A program made the translations under genes and the position numbers. This document shows, piece after piece, positions 43,611 through 52,126 of a stretch of DNA of 64,000 nt; positions within the stretch are counted from its first letter, which is position 1; each line of letters begins with the position of its first letter. The notes beneath the pieces were generated by a model, which saw only the letters and a list, made by a program, of their open reading frames with translations, searched no databases and had not been told where the DNA came from. The DNA comes from G963674835 sp963674835 (GTDB lineage Bacteria; Planctomycetota; Planctomycetia; Pirellulales; Thermoguttaceae): assembly GCA_963674835.2 (NCBI GenBank), contig CAXXKC010000002.1, positions 1,736,001 through 1,800,000 of the forward strand, read 5' to 3'.

Positions 43611-43950
43611 AGGCGCTCCTTTCCACAGGGAGGGTCACAGTTCGGCGCCGTCTTTAGATGTCGGAATATGCCATGCTGGTACTGGAGATGAGCTGTGGGA
43701 AGCTGCTTTGCGAGTTTCGTGAGGGAATCGCTGGTCATACCACATGAAGAGGGGATATGGGTTGGGGGAGGTCGATGGGCGGTCGGCGCCCACCACCCGG
43801 CCTTGCTACCCCCTGGCAAGCGTCCGCGGAGCCGATTATCCTAGGTTGTTTCGGGACTGCGAGAACCGACTGGATGGGTCGAGTGTCGCGAGTATATCGG
43901 CCGAGGTGGTCTCGCCAGTTCTACTTCTTCAACCCAATCGCGTGAGTGCA
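43611..43950. other. Divergent intergenic region between glycosyltransferase and hisI
   Basis: 340 bases. Longer in-frame extensions of hisI into this region exist but are not conserved-looking. No attenuator-like histidine-rich leader peptide was seen. Confidence 0.4.
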
Positions 43951-44346
43951 ATGTCTGACCCCACCCCTGCTAACTATCCCGATTTCTCCAAAGGCGGTGG
44001 CCTGCTGCCCGCTATCGCTCAAGACGCCCAGACTGGCGAAGTGCTGATGCTGGCCTATATGAATGAAGAGAGCTTCGCTGAGACGTTGGCCACCGGCAGG
44101 GCTGTTTATTACAGCCGCAGCCGGAACAAGTTGTGGCGCAAGGGGGAGGAAAGCGGCCACGTGCAGAAGATCCAGGCGGTGCTGGTGGATTGCGATGCGG
44201 ATACGATTCTGCTGAAGGTCGAACAGATCGGCGCCGCATGTCACGAGGGATATACGAGTTGCTTCTTCCGCGAGGTAACGCCCGAGGGCCTGAAAGTGGT
44301 CGGCCAGCGGGTTTTTGATCCGCAGAAGGTCTACGGGTCGAAGTAG
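43951..44346 (+). CDS. hisI: Phosphoribosyl-AMP cyclohydrolase
   Basis: 131 residues from the ATG at 43951. It opens the purine ring of PR-AMP in the third step of histidine synthesis. The monofunctional form is seen: GEVLMLAYMNEESFAETLAT, GRAVYYSRSRNKLWRKGEES, and the zinc/Mg site DCDADTILLKVEQIGAACHE followed by GYTSCFFR. There is no HisE fusion. It is 42 bases upstream of hisG and probably co-transcribed. Confidence 0.95.
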   Translation: MSDPTPANYPDFSKGGGLLPAIAQDAQTGEVLMLAYMNEESFAETLATGRAVYYSRSRNKLWRKGEESGHVQKIQAVLVDCDADTILLKVEQIGAACHEGYTSCFFREVTPEGLKVVGQRVFDPQKVYGSK

Positions 44347-44388
44347 GAGCCCCGGGTACACGTCATCCAAGACAGGTTTTGCATTGCC

Positions 44389-45264
44389 ATGTCCGACATA
44401 CTGAAACTGGGAATTCCCGCCGGCAGCTTGCAGGAAGCGACGGCCGAGTTGTTCCGGCGGGCCGGGTTCCGGATATCGTTTTCTTCGCGGAGTTACTATC
44501 CGACGATCGACGACGATGAGATCGAGTGTTTGCTGATTCGCGCCCAGGAGATGGCCCGCTATGTGCAAGACGGCGTGCTGGACGCGGGTCTGACCGGTCA
44601 CGACTGGGTTGTGGAAACCGAAGCCGACGTTCTGGAGGTGGCCGAGTTGGTCTTTTCGAAGGTGAGCCGGCGGCCGGTCCGTTGGGTTTTGTGCGTGCCG
44701 GAGGATTCGCCAATTCGCGAGGTGAAGGACCTGCAGGGGCTGCGGATCGCGACAGAGGCGGTCGGCCTGACGCAGCAGTTTTTGAAGAAGCACGGCGTAT
44801 CGGCGAAGGTCGAGTTTAGCTGGGGTGCCACAGAGGTGAAGCCGCCGAAGCTGGCCGACGCGATCGTGGAAGTGACGGAGACCGGCAGCTCGCTGCGAGC
44901 GAACAACCTGCGGATCATCGCAGAGGTGTTGACGAGCACGACGCGATTCATCGCCAACCGCCAGGCGTATACCGATCCGTGGAAGAAGCAGAAGATCGAC
45001 GATATTGCTCTTCTGCTGCAAGGGGCGATGGCAGCGGAAGGGAAGGTGGGGCTGATGATGAACGTGCGCCGCGAGCAGTTGCCAAAGGTGCTGGCCGTTT
45101 TGCCCGCCATGCAGCAGCCGACGATCTCGGATCTTGCCGACCGAGACTGGGTGGACGTGAACTCGGTGCTCGATGAGTCGGTCGTGCGGCACATTATCCC
45201 ACGTCTGAAGGCGGCCGGCGCGCGCGGGATCGTCGAGTATCCGCTGAACAAAGTGATTGATTAG
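44389..45264 (+). CDS. hisG: ATP phosphoribosyltransferase, long form
   Basis: 291 residues, the length of the long HisG form that has a C-terminal regulatory ACT-like domain and needs no HisZ. It catalyses the first, feedback-inhibited step of histidine synthesis. Seen: LGIPAGSLQEATAELFRRAG, LIRAQEMARYVQDGVLDAGL followed by TGHDW, the PRPP-binding EVTETGSSLRANNLRII, and a C-terminal domain with GLMMNVRREQLPKVLAVLPA and ARGIVEYPLNKVI. Its TAG stop leads directly into repeat copy I. Confidence 0.95.
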   Translation: MSDILKLGIPAGSLQEATAELFRRAGFRISFSSRSYYPTIDDDEIECLLIRAQEMARYVQDGVLDAGLTGHDWVVETEADVLEVAELVFSKVSRRPVRWVLCVPEDSPIREVKDLQGLRIATEAVGLTQQFLKKHGVSAKVEFSWGATEVKPPKLADAIVEVTETGSSLRANNLRIIAEVLTSTTRFIANRQAYTDPWKKQKIDDIALLLQGAMAAEGKVGLMMNVRREQLPKVLAVLPAMQQPTISDLADRDWVDVNSVLDESVVRHIIPRLKAAGARGIVEYPLNKVID

Positions 45265-45356
45265 TGCGAGTCGCACTCAACTGTAGCGTGAGTGGCGGCG
45301 TGTTTCTGCGGTTTCAAAAGCGAAACACACGCTGCAACTACGCCGAATGCGCTCTG
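45264..45356 (+). repeat. Two-hairpin dispersed repeat, copy I
   Basis: It starts at the last base of the hisG stop: GTGCG-AGT-CGCAC, then GTGTTTC and GAAACAC arms. Positioned where a hisIG terminator would be expected. Confidence 0.87.
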
Positions 45357-45437
45357 GCGGTCGGAGCGGGGCAGCGGAGGTTGCTTCCGGAGTGATCGGG
45401 CCTGTTTCTCGTGTTGCATCCAGCCGGAGGACTTATC

Positions 45438-46118
45438 ATGTTGCGCTCAATGATGGCGAGCGTCGTAGGAATTGCGTTGGCGTTGTGTGCCCGTTGTTTG
45501 GCCGCGGAGACGCCGGAGCTGCCGCTTGTATTCGAGGACAGCTTCGAGCAAGGCGCAGGGCACTGGGACCCCAGCGACCCGGCGGCGTGGCGGATCGTGA
45601 AGATCGAGGGGGGCAAGGTCTACAACCAGTTCAAGCAGAGCCAGTACAAGCCGCCGTATCGAAGTCCGTATAACGTGGCCTTGTTGAAGGACGTGATCGT
45701 CGGCGACTTCGTGCTGACGGCCGACGTGCAGAGCACCGACCAGGCGGGCGGAGGCCACCAGGACATGTGCGTGTTCTTCGGGTATCAGGACCCGGCCCAC
45801 TTCTATTACGCGCACTTGGGCAAGGTGCCGGACAAGGTTTCGTGCAAGATCACGATCGTGGACGGGGCGCCGCGCCGACCGATCACCAAGAACGAACCGA
45901 CGGGCATTCCGTGGGACACCGGCTGGCACAAGGTGAAGGTGGTTCGCCGGGTGGCCGACGGTACGATCGAGGTGTATTTCGATGACATGAAGACGCCCAA
46001 GATGATCGCGGTCGACAAAACGTTCACGTGGGGTCAGGTGGGGTTGGGATCGTTCGACAATTTGGGAAACTGGGACAACGTGAAGCTTTGCGGGGTGAAG
46101 GTCAAAAAGGGCGGGTAG
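45438..46118 (+). CDS. Secreted LamG/DUF1080-like protein
   Basis: 226 residues from the ATG at 45438 (GGAGG 7 bases upstream). Signal peptide MLRSMMASVVGIALALCARC. The rest resembles a concanavalin-like jelly roll as in planctomycete DUF1080/3-keto-disaccharide hydrolase-type proteins: VGDFVLTADVQSTDQAGGGH, CVFFGYQDPAHFYYAHLGK, GWHKVKVVRRVADGTIEVYF followed by DDMKTPKM, and QVGLGSFDNLGNWDNVKL. It may bind or hydrolyse glycans; the activity is not established. It begins the carbohydrate-related cluster. Confidence 0.8.
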   Translation: MLRSMMASVVGIALALCARCLAAETPELPLVFEDSFEQGAGHWDPSDPAAWRIVKIEGGKVYNQFKQSQYKPPYRSPYNVALLKDVIVGDFVLTADVQSTDQAGGGHQDMCVFFGYQDPAHFYYAHLGKVPDKVSCKITIVDGAPRRPITKNEPTGIPWDTGWHKVKVVRRVADGTIEVYFDDMKTPKMIAVDKTFTWGQVGLGSFDNLGNWDNVKLCGVKVKKGG

Positions 46119-46123
46119 CGTTT

Positions 46124-46156
46124 GGTGGGGCTCGCTGCGCTCGGCCCACCCTACGG
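46124..46156 (+). repeat. CTCGGCCCACCCTACGG repeat, copy 2
   Basis: Begins GGTGGGGCTCGCTGCG and ends CTCGGCCCACCCTACGG, 5 bases after the previous stop codon and before the RidA gene. Confidence 0.8.
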
Positions 46157-46207
46157 TTTTTGGGTGAGCAGAATTACGTTCGGGTTTTGGGGTTGGGGAG
46201 AGATGGT

Positions 46208-46681
46208 ATGGCTACGGGACCGAGTGCGTCGGAGAGGGTGAAGGAACTTGGGCTTGAGCTTCCGCCGGCTCCGGAGCCGAAGGGGCTTTACAAGCCGCTT
46301 GTGATCGTGGGCAACCTGGCGTACACGTCGGGGCACCTGCCGTTGCGGCCGTCGGGCGAGTTGGTCGTGGGGCGAGTGGGGGCCGAATTGGATCAGGAAG
46401 CCGGGCAGGAGGCGGCGCGGTTGGCCGGATTGGCTATCCTGGCGACGCTACGCAAGGAGTTGGGAACGCTGGATCGCGTGCGCCGCGTGGTGAAGGTGCT
46501 GGGCATGGTCAACAGCACGCCGGATTTCACAGCCCAGCCGGCGGTCGTTAACGGCTGCAGCCAGTTGCTGGCCGACGTGTTTGGTGCAGATGCAGGCGTC
46601 GGCGCTCGCAGCGCGGTGGGCGTTGCGGCGTTGCCGGCGGGAGTGCCGGTAGAGATCGAGGCGATCTTCGAGATTGCATAA
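46208..46681 (+). CDS. RidA/YjgF family protein
   Basis: 157 residues from the ATG at 46208 with GGGGAG upstream. RidA proteins deaminate reactive enamine/imine intermediates in the cytosol; this one belongs to the longer subgroup with a helical N-terminus (SASERVKELGLELPPAPEPK). Seen: LVIVGNLAYTSGHLPLRPSG, LAILATLRKELGTLDRVRRV, and ARSAVGVAALPAGVPVEIEA, the C-terminal conserved block in which the Arg is the usual carboxylate-binding residue. The substrate is unknown. Confidence 0.9.
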   Translation: MATGPSASERVKELGLELPPAPEPKGLYKPLVIVGNLAYTSGHLPLRPSGELVVGRVGAELDQEAGQEAARLAGLAILATLRKELGTLDRVRRVVKVLGMVNSTPDFTAQPAVVNGCSQLLADVFGADAGVGARSAVGVAALPAGVPVEIEAIFEIA

Positions 46682-46713
46682 GGGAATGCCGGTTGTCGGG
46701 CTCTCTGGCCGGA

Positions 46714-47667
46714 TCAAGGCTCGATGAGCACGGCGCGGTAGATCCGGTCGCCTTGCTCGTAAAGGACAGTCCATCGGCCCTGGGCGAGGAACGGATTGGA
46801 GAGCGTGTCGACAACGCCGGACGTTCGCAGGCGCACGGCGGGGCCTTTGCGCCAGTGAATCAGGTCGTCGGAGATCCAGTAGGCTCGCTTGGAGAGGTCG
46901 ATCGGCTGCGAGATGCCGACGAAGCGGCCATTGACTTGCGCCACGGCCAGCGAGGCGATCTCTTCGGAGACCGGGATCAGGGGGCGATCTTCGCATTGGG
47001 TAGCGCGGCGCCAGTGGAGTAGGTCGTCGGAGACGGCCAAGCCGGGACCTTGGGCTCGGTAGAATGCCTGCATGCCGCGATAGAGGAGGCAGTACTTGCC
47101 GTCGTGCTGGAAGACGGGCGCGGGGTAGGTGGATATGTGCCGGTCCCAGCGGTCAGGGCGGCTTGGTAGCACGGGGTTGTCGGCCAGCTTCGTCCACGGG
47201 CCCTCGGGCGACGTTGCTTTGGCCATGCCGATCTGTTTGGTGGTCTTGTCGCGTCCGGAGTAGAACAGGTAGTACGTGTCGTCGTGCCGAATGACGGCGG
47301 CGGGGAGCTTGGCCACCTTGTCGTCCCAGGCGCCGCGAGGTCCGGTCGTGAGGATGGGATTGTGTGGGCCTTTCTTCCAGGCGAGGCCGTCGTCGCTGAC
47401 AGCCAGACCGATCTGTTCGCGGCCGCCTTGGGGGAAAGGTCTGTCCTGGGCTTCGTAGAAGCAGTAGAACTTGCCGGCGTCGCAGAAGACGTAGGGGTTG
47501 TCGACGGCGTAGTGTTCCCACGTGTTGGCCGGGCCGCGATCGATGACGGGTTGGGCGAAAGGCGTTTCAACCCAGGTGCCGGCGGGGTTCAGGTCGGGCG
47601 GTTCGGCCGCCAGGGTGGTTGTGAGCGGGAGGAGGAGTGTGGTGAGGAGGATTCTGGGTAGGTTCAT
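46714..47667 (-). CDS. Secreted five-bladed beta-propeller glycosidase-like protein (GH43/GH130-like)
   Basis: 317 residues from the ATG at 47665-47667. Signal peptide MNLPRILLTTLLLPLTTTLA. Repeated blades with the style of GH43/GH32/GH130 proteins: YAVDNPYVFCDAGKFYCFYE, IGLAVSDDGLAWKKGPHNPI, RHDDTYYLFYSGRDKTTKQI and LAVSDDLLHWRRATQCED. Catalytic acidic residues cannot be assigned with certainty. Its leader and signal-peptide DNA closely resemble those of the next upstream gene. Confidence 0.82.
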   Translation of the reverse strand: MNLPRILLTTLLLPLTTTLAAEPPDLNPAGTWVETPFAQPVIDRGPANTWEHYAVDNPYVFCDAGKFYCFYEAQDRPFPQGGREQIGLAVSDDGLAWKKGPHNPILTTGPRGAWDDKVAKLPAAVIRHDDTYYLFYSGRDKTTKQIGMAKATSPEGPWTKLADNPVLPSRPDRWDRHISTYPAPVFQHDGKYCLLYRGMQAFYRAQGPGLAVSDDLLHWRRATQCEDRPLIPVSEEIASLAVAQVNGRFVGISQPIDLSKRAYWISDDLIHWRKGPAVRLRTSGVVDTLSNPFLAQGRWTVLYEQGDRIYRAVLIEP

Positions 47668-47697
47668 GTGTGTTGCTCGGTGAATGTGGGCCGGGTT

Positions 47698-47732
47698 GTG
47701 GTGGGGCTCGCTGTGCTCGGCCCACCCTACGG
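47698..47732 (+). repeat. CTCGGCCCACCCTACGG repeat, copy 3
   Basis: 35 bases, GTGGTGGGGCTCGCTGTG at the start, located 31 bases upstream of the propeller gene's start codon and 15 bases after the esterase stop. Confidence 0.8.
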
Positions 47733-47747
47733 TGACGATTGGTTGGG

Positions 47748-49211
47748 TTAGTTGTTGGGCTCGGTCAGCCATTTCCAGTTGTCGGTGCGGAAGGGTGAAG
47801 CGGGCAGTCCTTCCTTGTTGCAAAGGTTGGGCTCGGCGTGATGACACCAGGCGAGCCGGACGGCTTCGGGCGACGGAACCTGGTCGGACCAGACGACGAT
47901 TTCGCGACCGATGATTTCTGCCTTCGCCGGCAGGAACTTCTGGTCTGCCCCGGCGATGGTGAAGTGGGACGGGGGCTTGCCGTCGCGCGTCGTCAGGCCG
48001 CCGCCGATATGGTCGAACTGCAGGCGTATCTTGCCGTGATCGCGTAGTGAAGAGCGGTAGATCGGCCCCGAATAGACCAGGTCTTTTTCGCCGTAGACTT
48101 GGGACCGGGCCCAGAGGGACAATCGCCGGCCGACTTCCTGTTTGTTCGCGGGGTGAATGTCGTGGACATCGCCGATATCCATCGTGACGACCATGCCCGT
48201 GTTGGGCACGGTCTTCCAGGTTTCCAGTTGGGCATCCCGTAACTCGGGCACGTATTGATCCCAATGGTCGTGCGGCGGAACGGGATAGTCGTATGGTGCG
48301 ATTTGTACGAAACCAAAGGGAATCGCGTCCTGTCCCCAGATATCGCGCCAGTTGCGGATGAGCAAAGGGAACATTTGGCGGTACTGGAACGCGCGGGCCG
48401 AATTCGATTCGCCTTGGTACCAGATCACTCCGCGGAGCGCATAGGGGACGACGGGCAGGATCATGCCGTTATAGAGTCCGCCTGGTCGCCATATGGAGTC
48501 GTTCGGCCGGGCCGTTCCTTGATTCCAGCGTTCCAGAAGCGGGCGGATGCATGGCACCGTTTCCATGTGAGCCCGCTCGATGAAGGCTTCGGCCGGTGCA
48601 CCGCCGAGAATGCACTGAATCATGCCGCACGGGACCTTCAGGTCGGTATGTATTTCCCGCATGAAATGATAGGCGACGGCCGACCATTGGGGCACGTTCG
48701 GAGGTGAGCAGGCAGCCCAACTTCCGCGGCAATCGTCCATGGGTTTGTCGGCCACGACGACGGGCACGGTAAAGAAACGGATGTTTGGATAGTCGGCCGA
48801 TGCGATGACCTGGTCGGCGTCTTTCGCCCGCGCCACAGGCCACCACATGTTCGACTGGCCGGAGCAGAGCCAGACCTCGCCGACGAGGATGTTGCTCACC
48901 GTGAGCGATGCGCCGGACGTTTCGCGAACCGTCATCTGATGGGGGCCGCCGGCTGCGAGCCGGCTGAGTGTGACTAGAAAGCGGCCGTCTGTGTCGGCAG
49001 TCGCCTCGGCCGTTTGGCCGGCGATGGAGACAGTGACTTGCTGGCCCGGAGTCGCCCACCCCCATATCGGCACGGCCTGATCGCGTTGGAGCACCATGCC
49101 GTCGGCGATCACAGCGGGCAAACGAATTTCGGCGGCCGCAGGCGGTAGCGAGCCGAGGGCGAATGTGAGCGAGAGGAGAAATGTGGCGAGGAGGGTTTTG
49201 GGTAGTTTCAT
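47748..49211 (-). CDS. Sialate O-acetylesterase-like SGNH hydrolase, secreted
   Basis: 487 residues. Signal peptide MKLPKTLLATFLLSLTFALG. After a beta domain (MVLQRDQAVPIWGWATPGQQ, VTVSIAGQTAEA) comes the SGNH esterase: nucleophile Ser in GEVWLCSGQSNMWWPVARAK near residue 117, GVIWYQGESNSARAFQYRQM, and the Asp-His pair in MDIGDVHDIHPANKQEVGRR. A C-terminal beta region ends in DNWKWLTEPNN. The family removes acetyl groups from sialic acids or other glycans. It is probably co-transcribed with the propeller gene. Confidence 0.92.
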   Translation of the reverse strand: MKLPKTLLATFLLSLTFALGSLPPAAAEIRLPAVIADGMVLQRDQAVPIWGWATPGQQVTVSIAGQTAEATADTDGRFLVTLSRLAAGGPHQMTVRETSGASLTVSNILVGEVWLCSGQSNMWWPVARAKDADQVIASADYPNIRFFTVPVVVADKPMDDCRGSWAACSPPNVPQWSAVAYHFMREIHTDLKVPCGMIQCILGGAPAEAFIERAHMETVPCIRPLLERWNQGTARPNDSIWRPGGLYNGMILPVVPYALRGVIWYQGESNSARAFQYRQMFPLLIRNWRDIWGQDAIPFGFVQIAPYDYPVPPHDHWDQYVPELRDAQLETWKTVPNTGMVVTMDIGDVHDIHPANKQEVGRRLSLWARSQVYGEKDLVYSGPIYRSSLRDHGKIRLQFDHIGGGLTTRDGKPPSHFTIAGADQKFLPAKAEIIGREIVVWSDQVPSPEAVRLAWCHHAEPNLCNKEGLPASPFRTDNWKWLTEPNN

Positions 49212-49241
49212 GTGTGTCGTTCGGTGGGTTCGGGTTGGGTT

Positions 49242-49276
49242 GTGGTGGGGCTCGCTACGCTCGGCCCACCCTACGG
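49242..49276 (+). repeat. CTCGGCCCACCCTACGG repeat, copy 4
   Basis: 35 bases, GTGGTGGGGCTCGCTACG at the start, located 31 bases upstream of the esterase start codon, the same spacing as copy 3 before the propeller gene. Confidence 0.8.
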
Positions 49277-49498
49277 TTGATTGGCCACACTGTGCGTGCG
49301 AGTGGTTGGCGGTGGTTAGCGTAACGTGTAGGGTGGGTCTTGCGTCGGTGAGTGGCCGTTGCTAGCCATCATATCCTGGCGGTTTGCCGGCATCAACGAA
49401 GCGGCAGCGTGGCGATGGGGTTGGCGTCGGTATATACTGTGCTCGGTTCACGCGAAGGCATAGTCCGCATTCATGGTTCCGGGTAAGGAGCAGTATCG

Positions 49499-50608
49499 AT
49501 GTGTGCAAGACCGAGCATCGTGCGGAGAATCGCGTTCTGGCTGGCGGCGTTGACGGCGGTTGCGGTTGTGTCGCCGGTGGTTCGCGCGGCGGACGGCGAG
49601 CGGATCAAGGCGTTTTGCATCGACTTCAACTGGGGGCCGGGAGGTCCGAACGGGTTCGCTCCGCCCGGCATGTTCGCACAAGCTGATCCGAAGGCGCACT
49701 TCGAGTGGTACAAGGCGCTCGGGGTGAATACGATTCAGACTTTCTGTGTGAGCTGCGACGGTTACGCGTGGTATCGCGAGAGCGGCGTGGCGCCGGTGCA
49801 GCCGGGGCTGAAGCATGACTTCCTGAAGGAGCTGACGGAGCTTGGCCACCGGAGAGGCATGCGAGTGATGGGGTATTTCTGCGTGGGCGCCAACACGGTT
49901 TGGGCCGAGAAGCATCCGGACCAAAGCTATGGGGCGCCGAGCGCGGTGCATATTCCTTTCACGAAGGTGTATCTCGATTATCTGTCGGCGTCGATCAAGG
50001 ACGCGTTGACCAAGACGGGCATCGACGGGTTCATGATCGATTGGGCGTTCAGTCCGCCGATGCCGGGAAGGAAAGGGGAGGTTCTCTGGCTGGACTGCGA
50101 GCAGGAGATGTACGCGGAGTTGTTCGGCCGGCCATTCCCAGGCAAGGAGAAGATCGACGCGAAGGAGACGATGGAGTTTCAGCGACGAGCGCTGGACCGA
50201 TGCTGGCAGCGGATTCATGAGGCGGCCAAGGGGTGCAAGCCGGACTGCATCATCTGGTTGAGCTGTTACAACCTTCGCGACGCCCAGGTCGTCGGGTCGC
50301 GGATGTTCCGGGAAGTCGACTGGCTGATGAACGAGCACCCCGATCTGGCATCGCTGGCCGCGGTGGAAAAAGAGAAGGGGCCGCGGACGACGATCGTGCA
50401 ATGTCTTTGCGGCTGGGGCGATCAACACGATCCCCGCCGGCTGGTCAGCGATCCGAAATACGCCGGCATTGGATTGTACGGCTATGCCAGGGCGGACGTG
50501 CAAACGACGGTCCCGCCGGAGGGCACCGACGAGAATGCACAGGACCGGGCCAACGCACGGAACATCGAACGGCTGCGCGAGATCTACCACGGAAAGATCC
50601 CGAAGTAG
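49499..50608 (+). CDS. Secreted TIM-barrel glycoside hydrolase-like protein
   Basis: 369 residues with AAGGAG upstream of the ATG. A signal peptide lies at RRIAFWLAALTAVAVVSPVV. The body reads like an (alpha/beta)8 barrel: IKAFCIDFNWGPGGPNGFAP, LGVNTIQTFCVSCDGYAWYR, HRRGMRVMGYFCVGANTVWA, then TKTGIDGFMIDWAFSPPMPG with an Asp at a typical nucleophile position, and CIIWLSCYNLRDAQ. It is reminiscent of GH29- or GHL-type barrels, but the family is uncertain. Its position in the carbohydrate cluster supports a glycan role. Confidence 0.72.
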   Translation: MCARPSIVRRIAFWLAALTAVAVVSPVVRAADGERIKAFCIDFNWGPGGPNGFAPPGMFAQADPKAHFEWYKALGVNTIQTFCVSCDGYAWYRESGVAPVQPGLKHDFLKELTELGHRRGMRVMGYFCVGANTVWAEKHPDQSYGAPSAVHIPFTKVYLDYLSASIKDALTKTGIDGFMIDWAFSPPMPGRKGEVLWLDCEQEMYAELFGRPFPGKEKIDAKETMEFQRRALDRCWQRIHEAAKGCKPDCIIWLSCYNLRDAQVVGSRMFREVDWLMNEHPDLASLAAVEKEKGPRTTIVQCLCGWGDQHDPRRLVSDPKYAGIGLYGYARADVQTTVPPEGTDENAQDRANARNIERLREIYHGKIPK

Positions 50609-50670
50609 CTCGGGTGGGCGCACGATGAGGGCGTATTGGTTGGGGTGCTTTGGGGGATTGTTGGTGTGCG

Positions 50671-50692
50671 GCACAGCCGGCGGCGGCTGCGC
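50671..50692. repeat. GCACAGCCG-type palindromic repeat (diverged)
   Basis: GCACAGCCG and CGGCTGCGC arms with GCGG between, followed by TCCATGAG. Located between convergent genes. Confidence 0.6.
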
Positions 50693-50704
50693 TCCATGAG
50701 GTGG

Positions 50705-52126
50705 TTAGTATTCTTGTTTTGTGATGATACCGGGCTGGGGGACGGGATAGCGGCCGTTGGAGTCGGCGGGCAGAGGCGAGGGCGAATCCATGGTGAATGC
50801 GTCGACGCCCGGCGCGTACTCGCGGTCGGCTTGGAGGGTCTCGTCGTAGGTGATTTCGCGGCCGGTGTGGGCGGCGATTCGGCCCATGTTCGAGACGACG
50901 GAGGCTTCCACGCCGCGTTTGGCCTCGTTATAGGGTTTGTCGTTGCGGATGGCGTCGAGCAGGTCGGTCCACTCGTTTTCGTAGGGACTGAGCTGGTCGG
51001 CAGGGACCCGGGACTGCCAGATCCGATCGGCGCGATCGAGGGACTGACCGCGGAAAATGGTCGAGGGCGGCCCGCAGTCGCCCGACTTGGAGATGACGGC
51101 CGAGCCCTTCGAGCCGTGGGCGTAGCTGGAGTGGCTTTGGTAGCAGCCGGGCATGCAGCGCCCTTCGAGCATGAGCTTGGTGCCGTCGGGGAAGGTGTAT
51201 TCGACGGAGTAGACGTCGAAGTTCTGGTCGATGTAGGGTTTGCCTTCGGGACTATTGCGATAGTGGCGGCCGCCGAGGGCGATCGCCTTGACGGGCCAGG
51301 CATTTTTCAGCCAGCAGCAATGGTCGACGATGTGGATATAGAAATCGTTGAAGCAGCCGCCGCTTGCCCAAATGAAGCTGTGGAAGCGTTGGATCTGCCA
51401 GAGCAATTCGCTGGGGGTTCCGGGCCATCGTTCGGAGAAGGCGGTGACCAGGGGGCCGATGAGCCGGAAGGCGCGCATGAGGATGAGGTCGCCGATTTCG
51501 CCATCCTGGATGCGGTCGTGTAGCTGCTGGATCGCGCGGCTGTGGCGCGACATGAGACCGACGCCTACCTTGAGGTTCTTGGCCACGGAGGCGTCGGCCA
51601 GCTCGAGCATGCGGCGGGAGGTGGGGCCGTCGGCGGTGAGGGGCTTCTCCATGAAGACGTGCAGGCCTTTGCGGATCGCATAGTCGAAGTGGACCCAGCG
51701 GAAGGCCAGGGGTGTGGCGAAGATGGCAATGTCGCCGGGGTTCAGGCAATCCATGGCCTTGCGGTAGGCGTCGAAACCGACGAACTGGCGCTCGGGCGGG
51801 ACGTCGATGCGGTCGCCGAGCCCTGCGGTGGCCGTACGGTCCCAACTGTTCTCGATGCCTTGCTTGAGGTACTTGAGGCTGGAGGGGATGCGATCGGCGA
51901 ACACGTCGGCCATGGCAACGAGCTTGACGGGACCTTGCTTGACCGTCAGGGCGTTGGCCACCGCGCCGGTACCGCGGGCTCCGCAACCGATGAGAGCCAA
52001 GCGGATGGTGTTGTCCTCGGCGGCGTGGACGCGCGGGACGGCGACGCCGACCAGGGTCGATGCCGCGGCAACACGGCCAGCGTCTCTGAGGAATTGGCGG
52101 CGTGAGGGAAGTGTCGCTTCTGACAT
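50705..52126 (-). CDS. Tat-exported Gfo/Idh/MocA family oxidoreductase
   Basis: 473 residues from the ATG at 52124-52126 (GGGAGAG upstream). A twin-arginine signal, SRRQFLRDAGRVAAASTLVG, shows export in folded form. The Rossmann fold follows: IRLALIGCGARGTGAVANAL, VKLVAMADVFADR, then GDIAIFATPLAFRWVHFDYA and RKGLHVFMEKPLTADGPTSR with the conserved Glu-Lys-Pro. The C-terminal domain includes FHSFIWASGGCFNDFYIHIV followed by DHCCW. Such exported NAD(P)-dependent sugar oxidoreductases are abundant in planctomycetes. The substrate is unknown. Confidence 0.92.
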   Translation of the reverse strand: MSEATLPSRRQFLRDAGRVAAASTLVGVAVPRVHAAEDNTIRLALIGCGARGTGAVANALTVKQGPVKLVAMADVFADRIPSSLKYLKQGIENSWDRTATAGLGDRIDVPPERQFVGFDAYRKAMDCLNPGDIAIFATPLAFRWVHFDYAIRKGLHVFMEKPLTADGPTSRRMLELADASVAKNLKVGVGLMSRHSRAIQQLHDRIQDGEIGDLILMRAFRLIGPLVTAFSERWPGTPSELLWQIQRFHSFIWASGGCFNDFYIHIVDHCCWLKNAWPVKAIALGGRHYRNSPEGKPYIDQNFDVYSVEYTFPDGTKLMLEGRCMPGCYQSHSSYAHGSKGSAVISKSGDCGPPSTIFRGQSLDRADRIWQSRVPADQLSPYENEWTDLLDAIRNDKPYNEAKRGVEASVVSNMGRIAAHTGREITYDETLQADREYAPGVDAFTMDSPSPLPADSNGRYPVPQPGIITKQEY

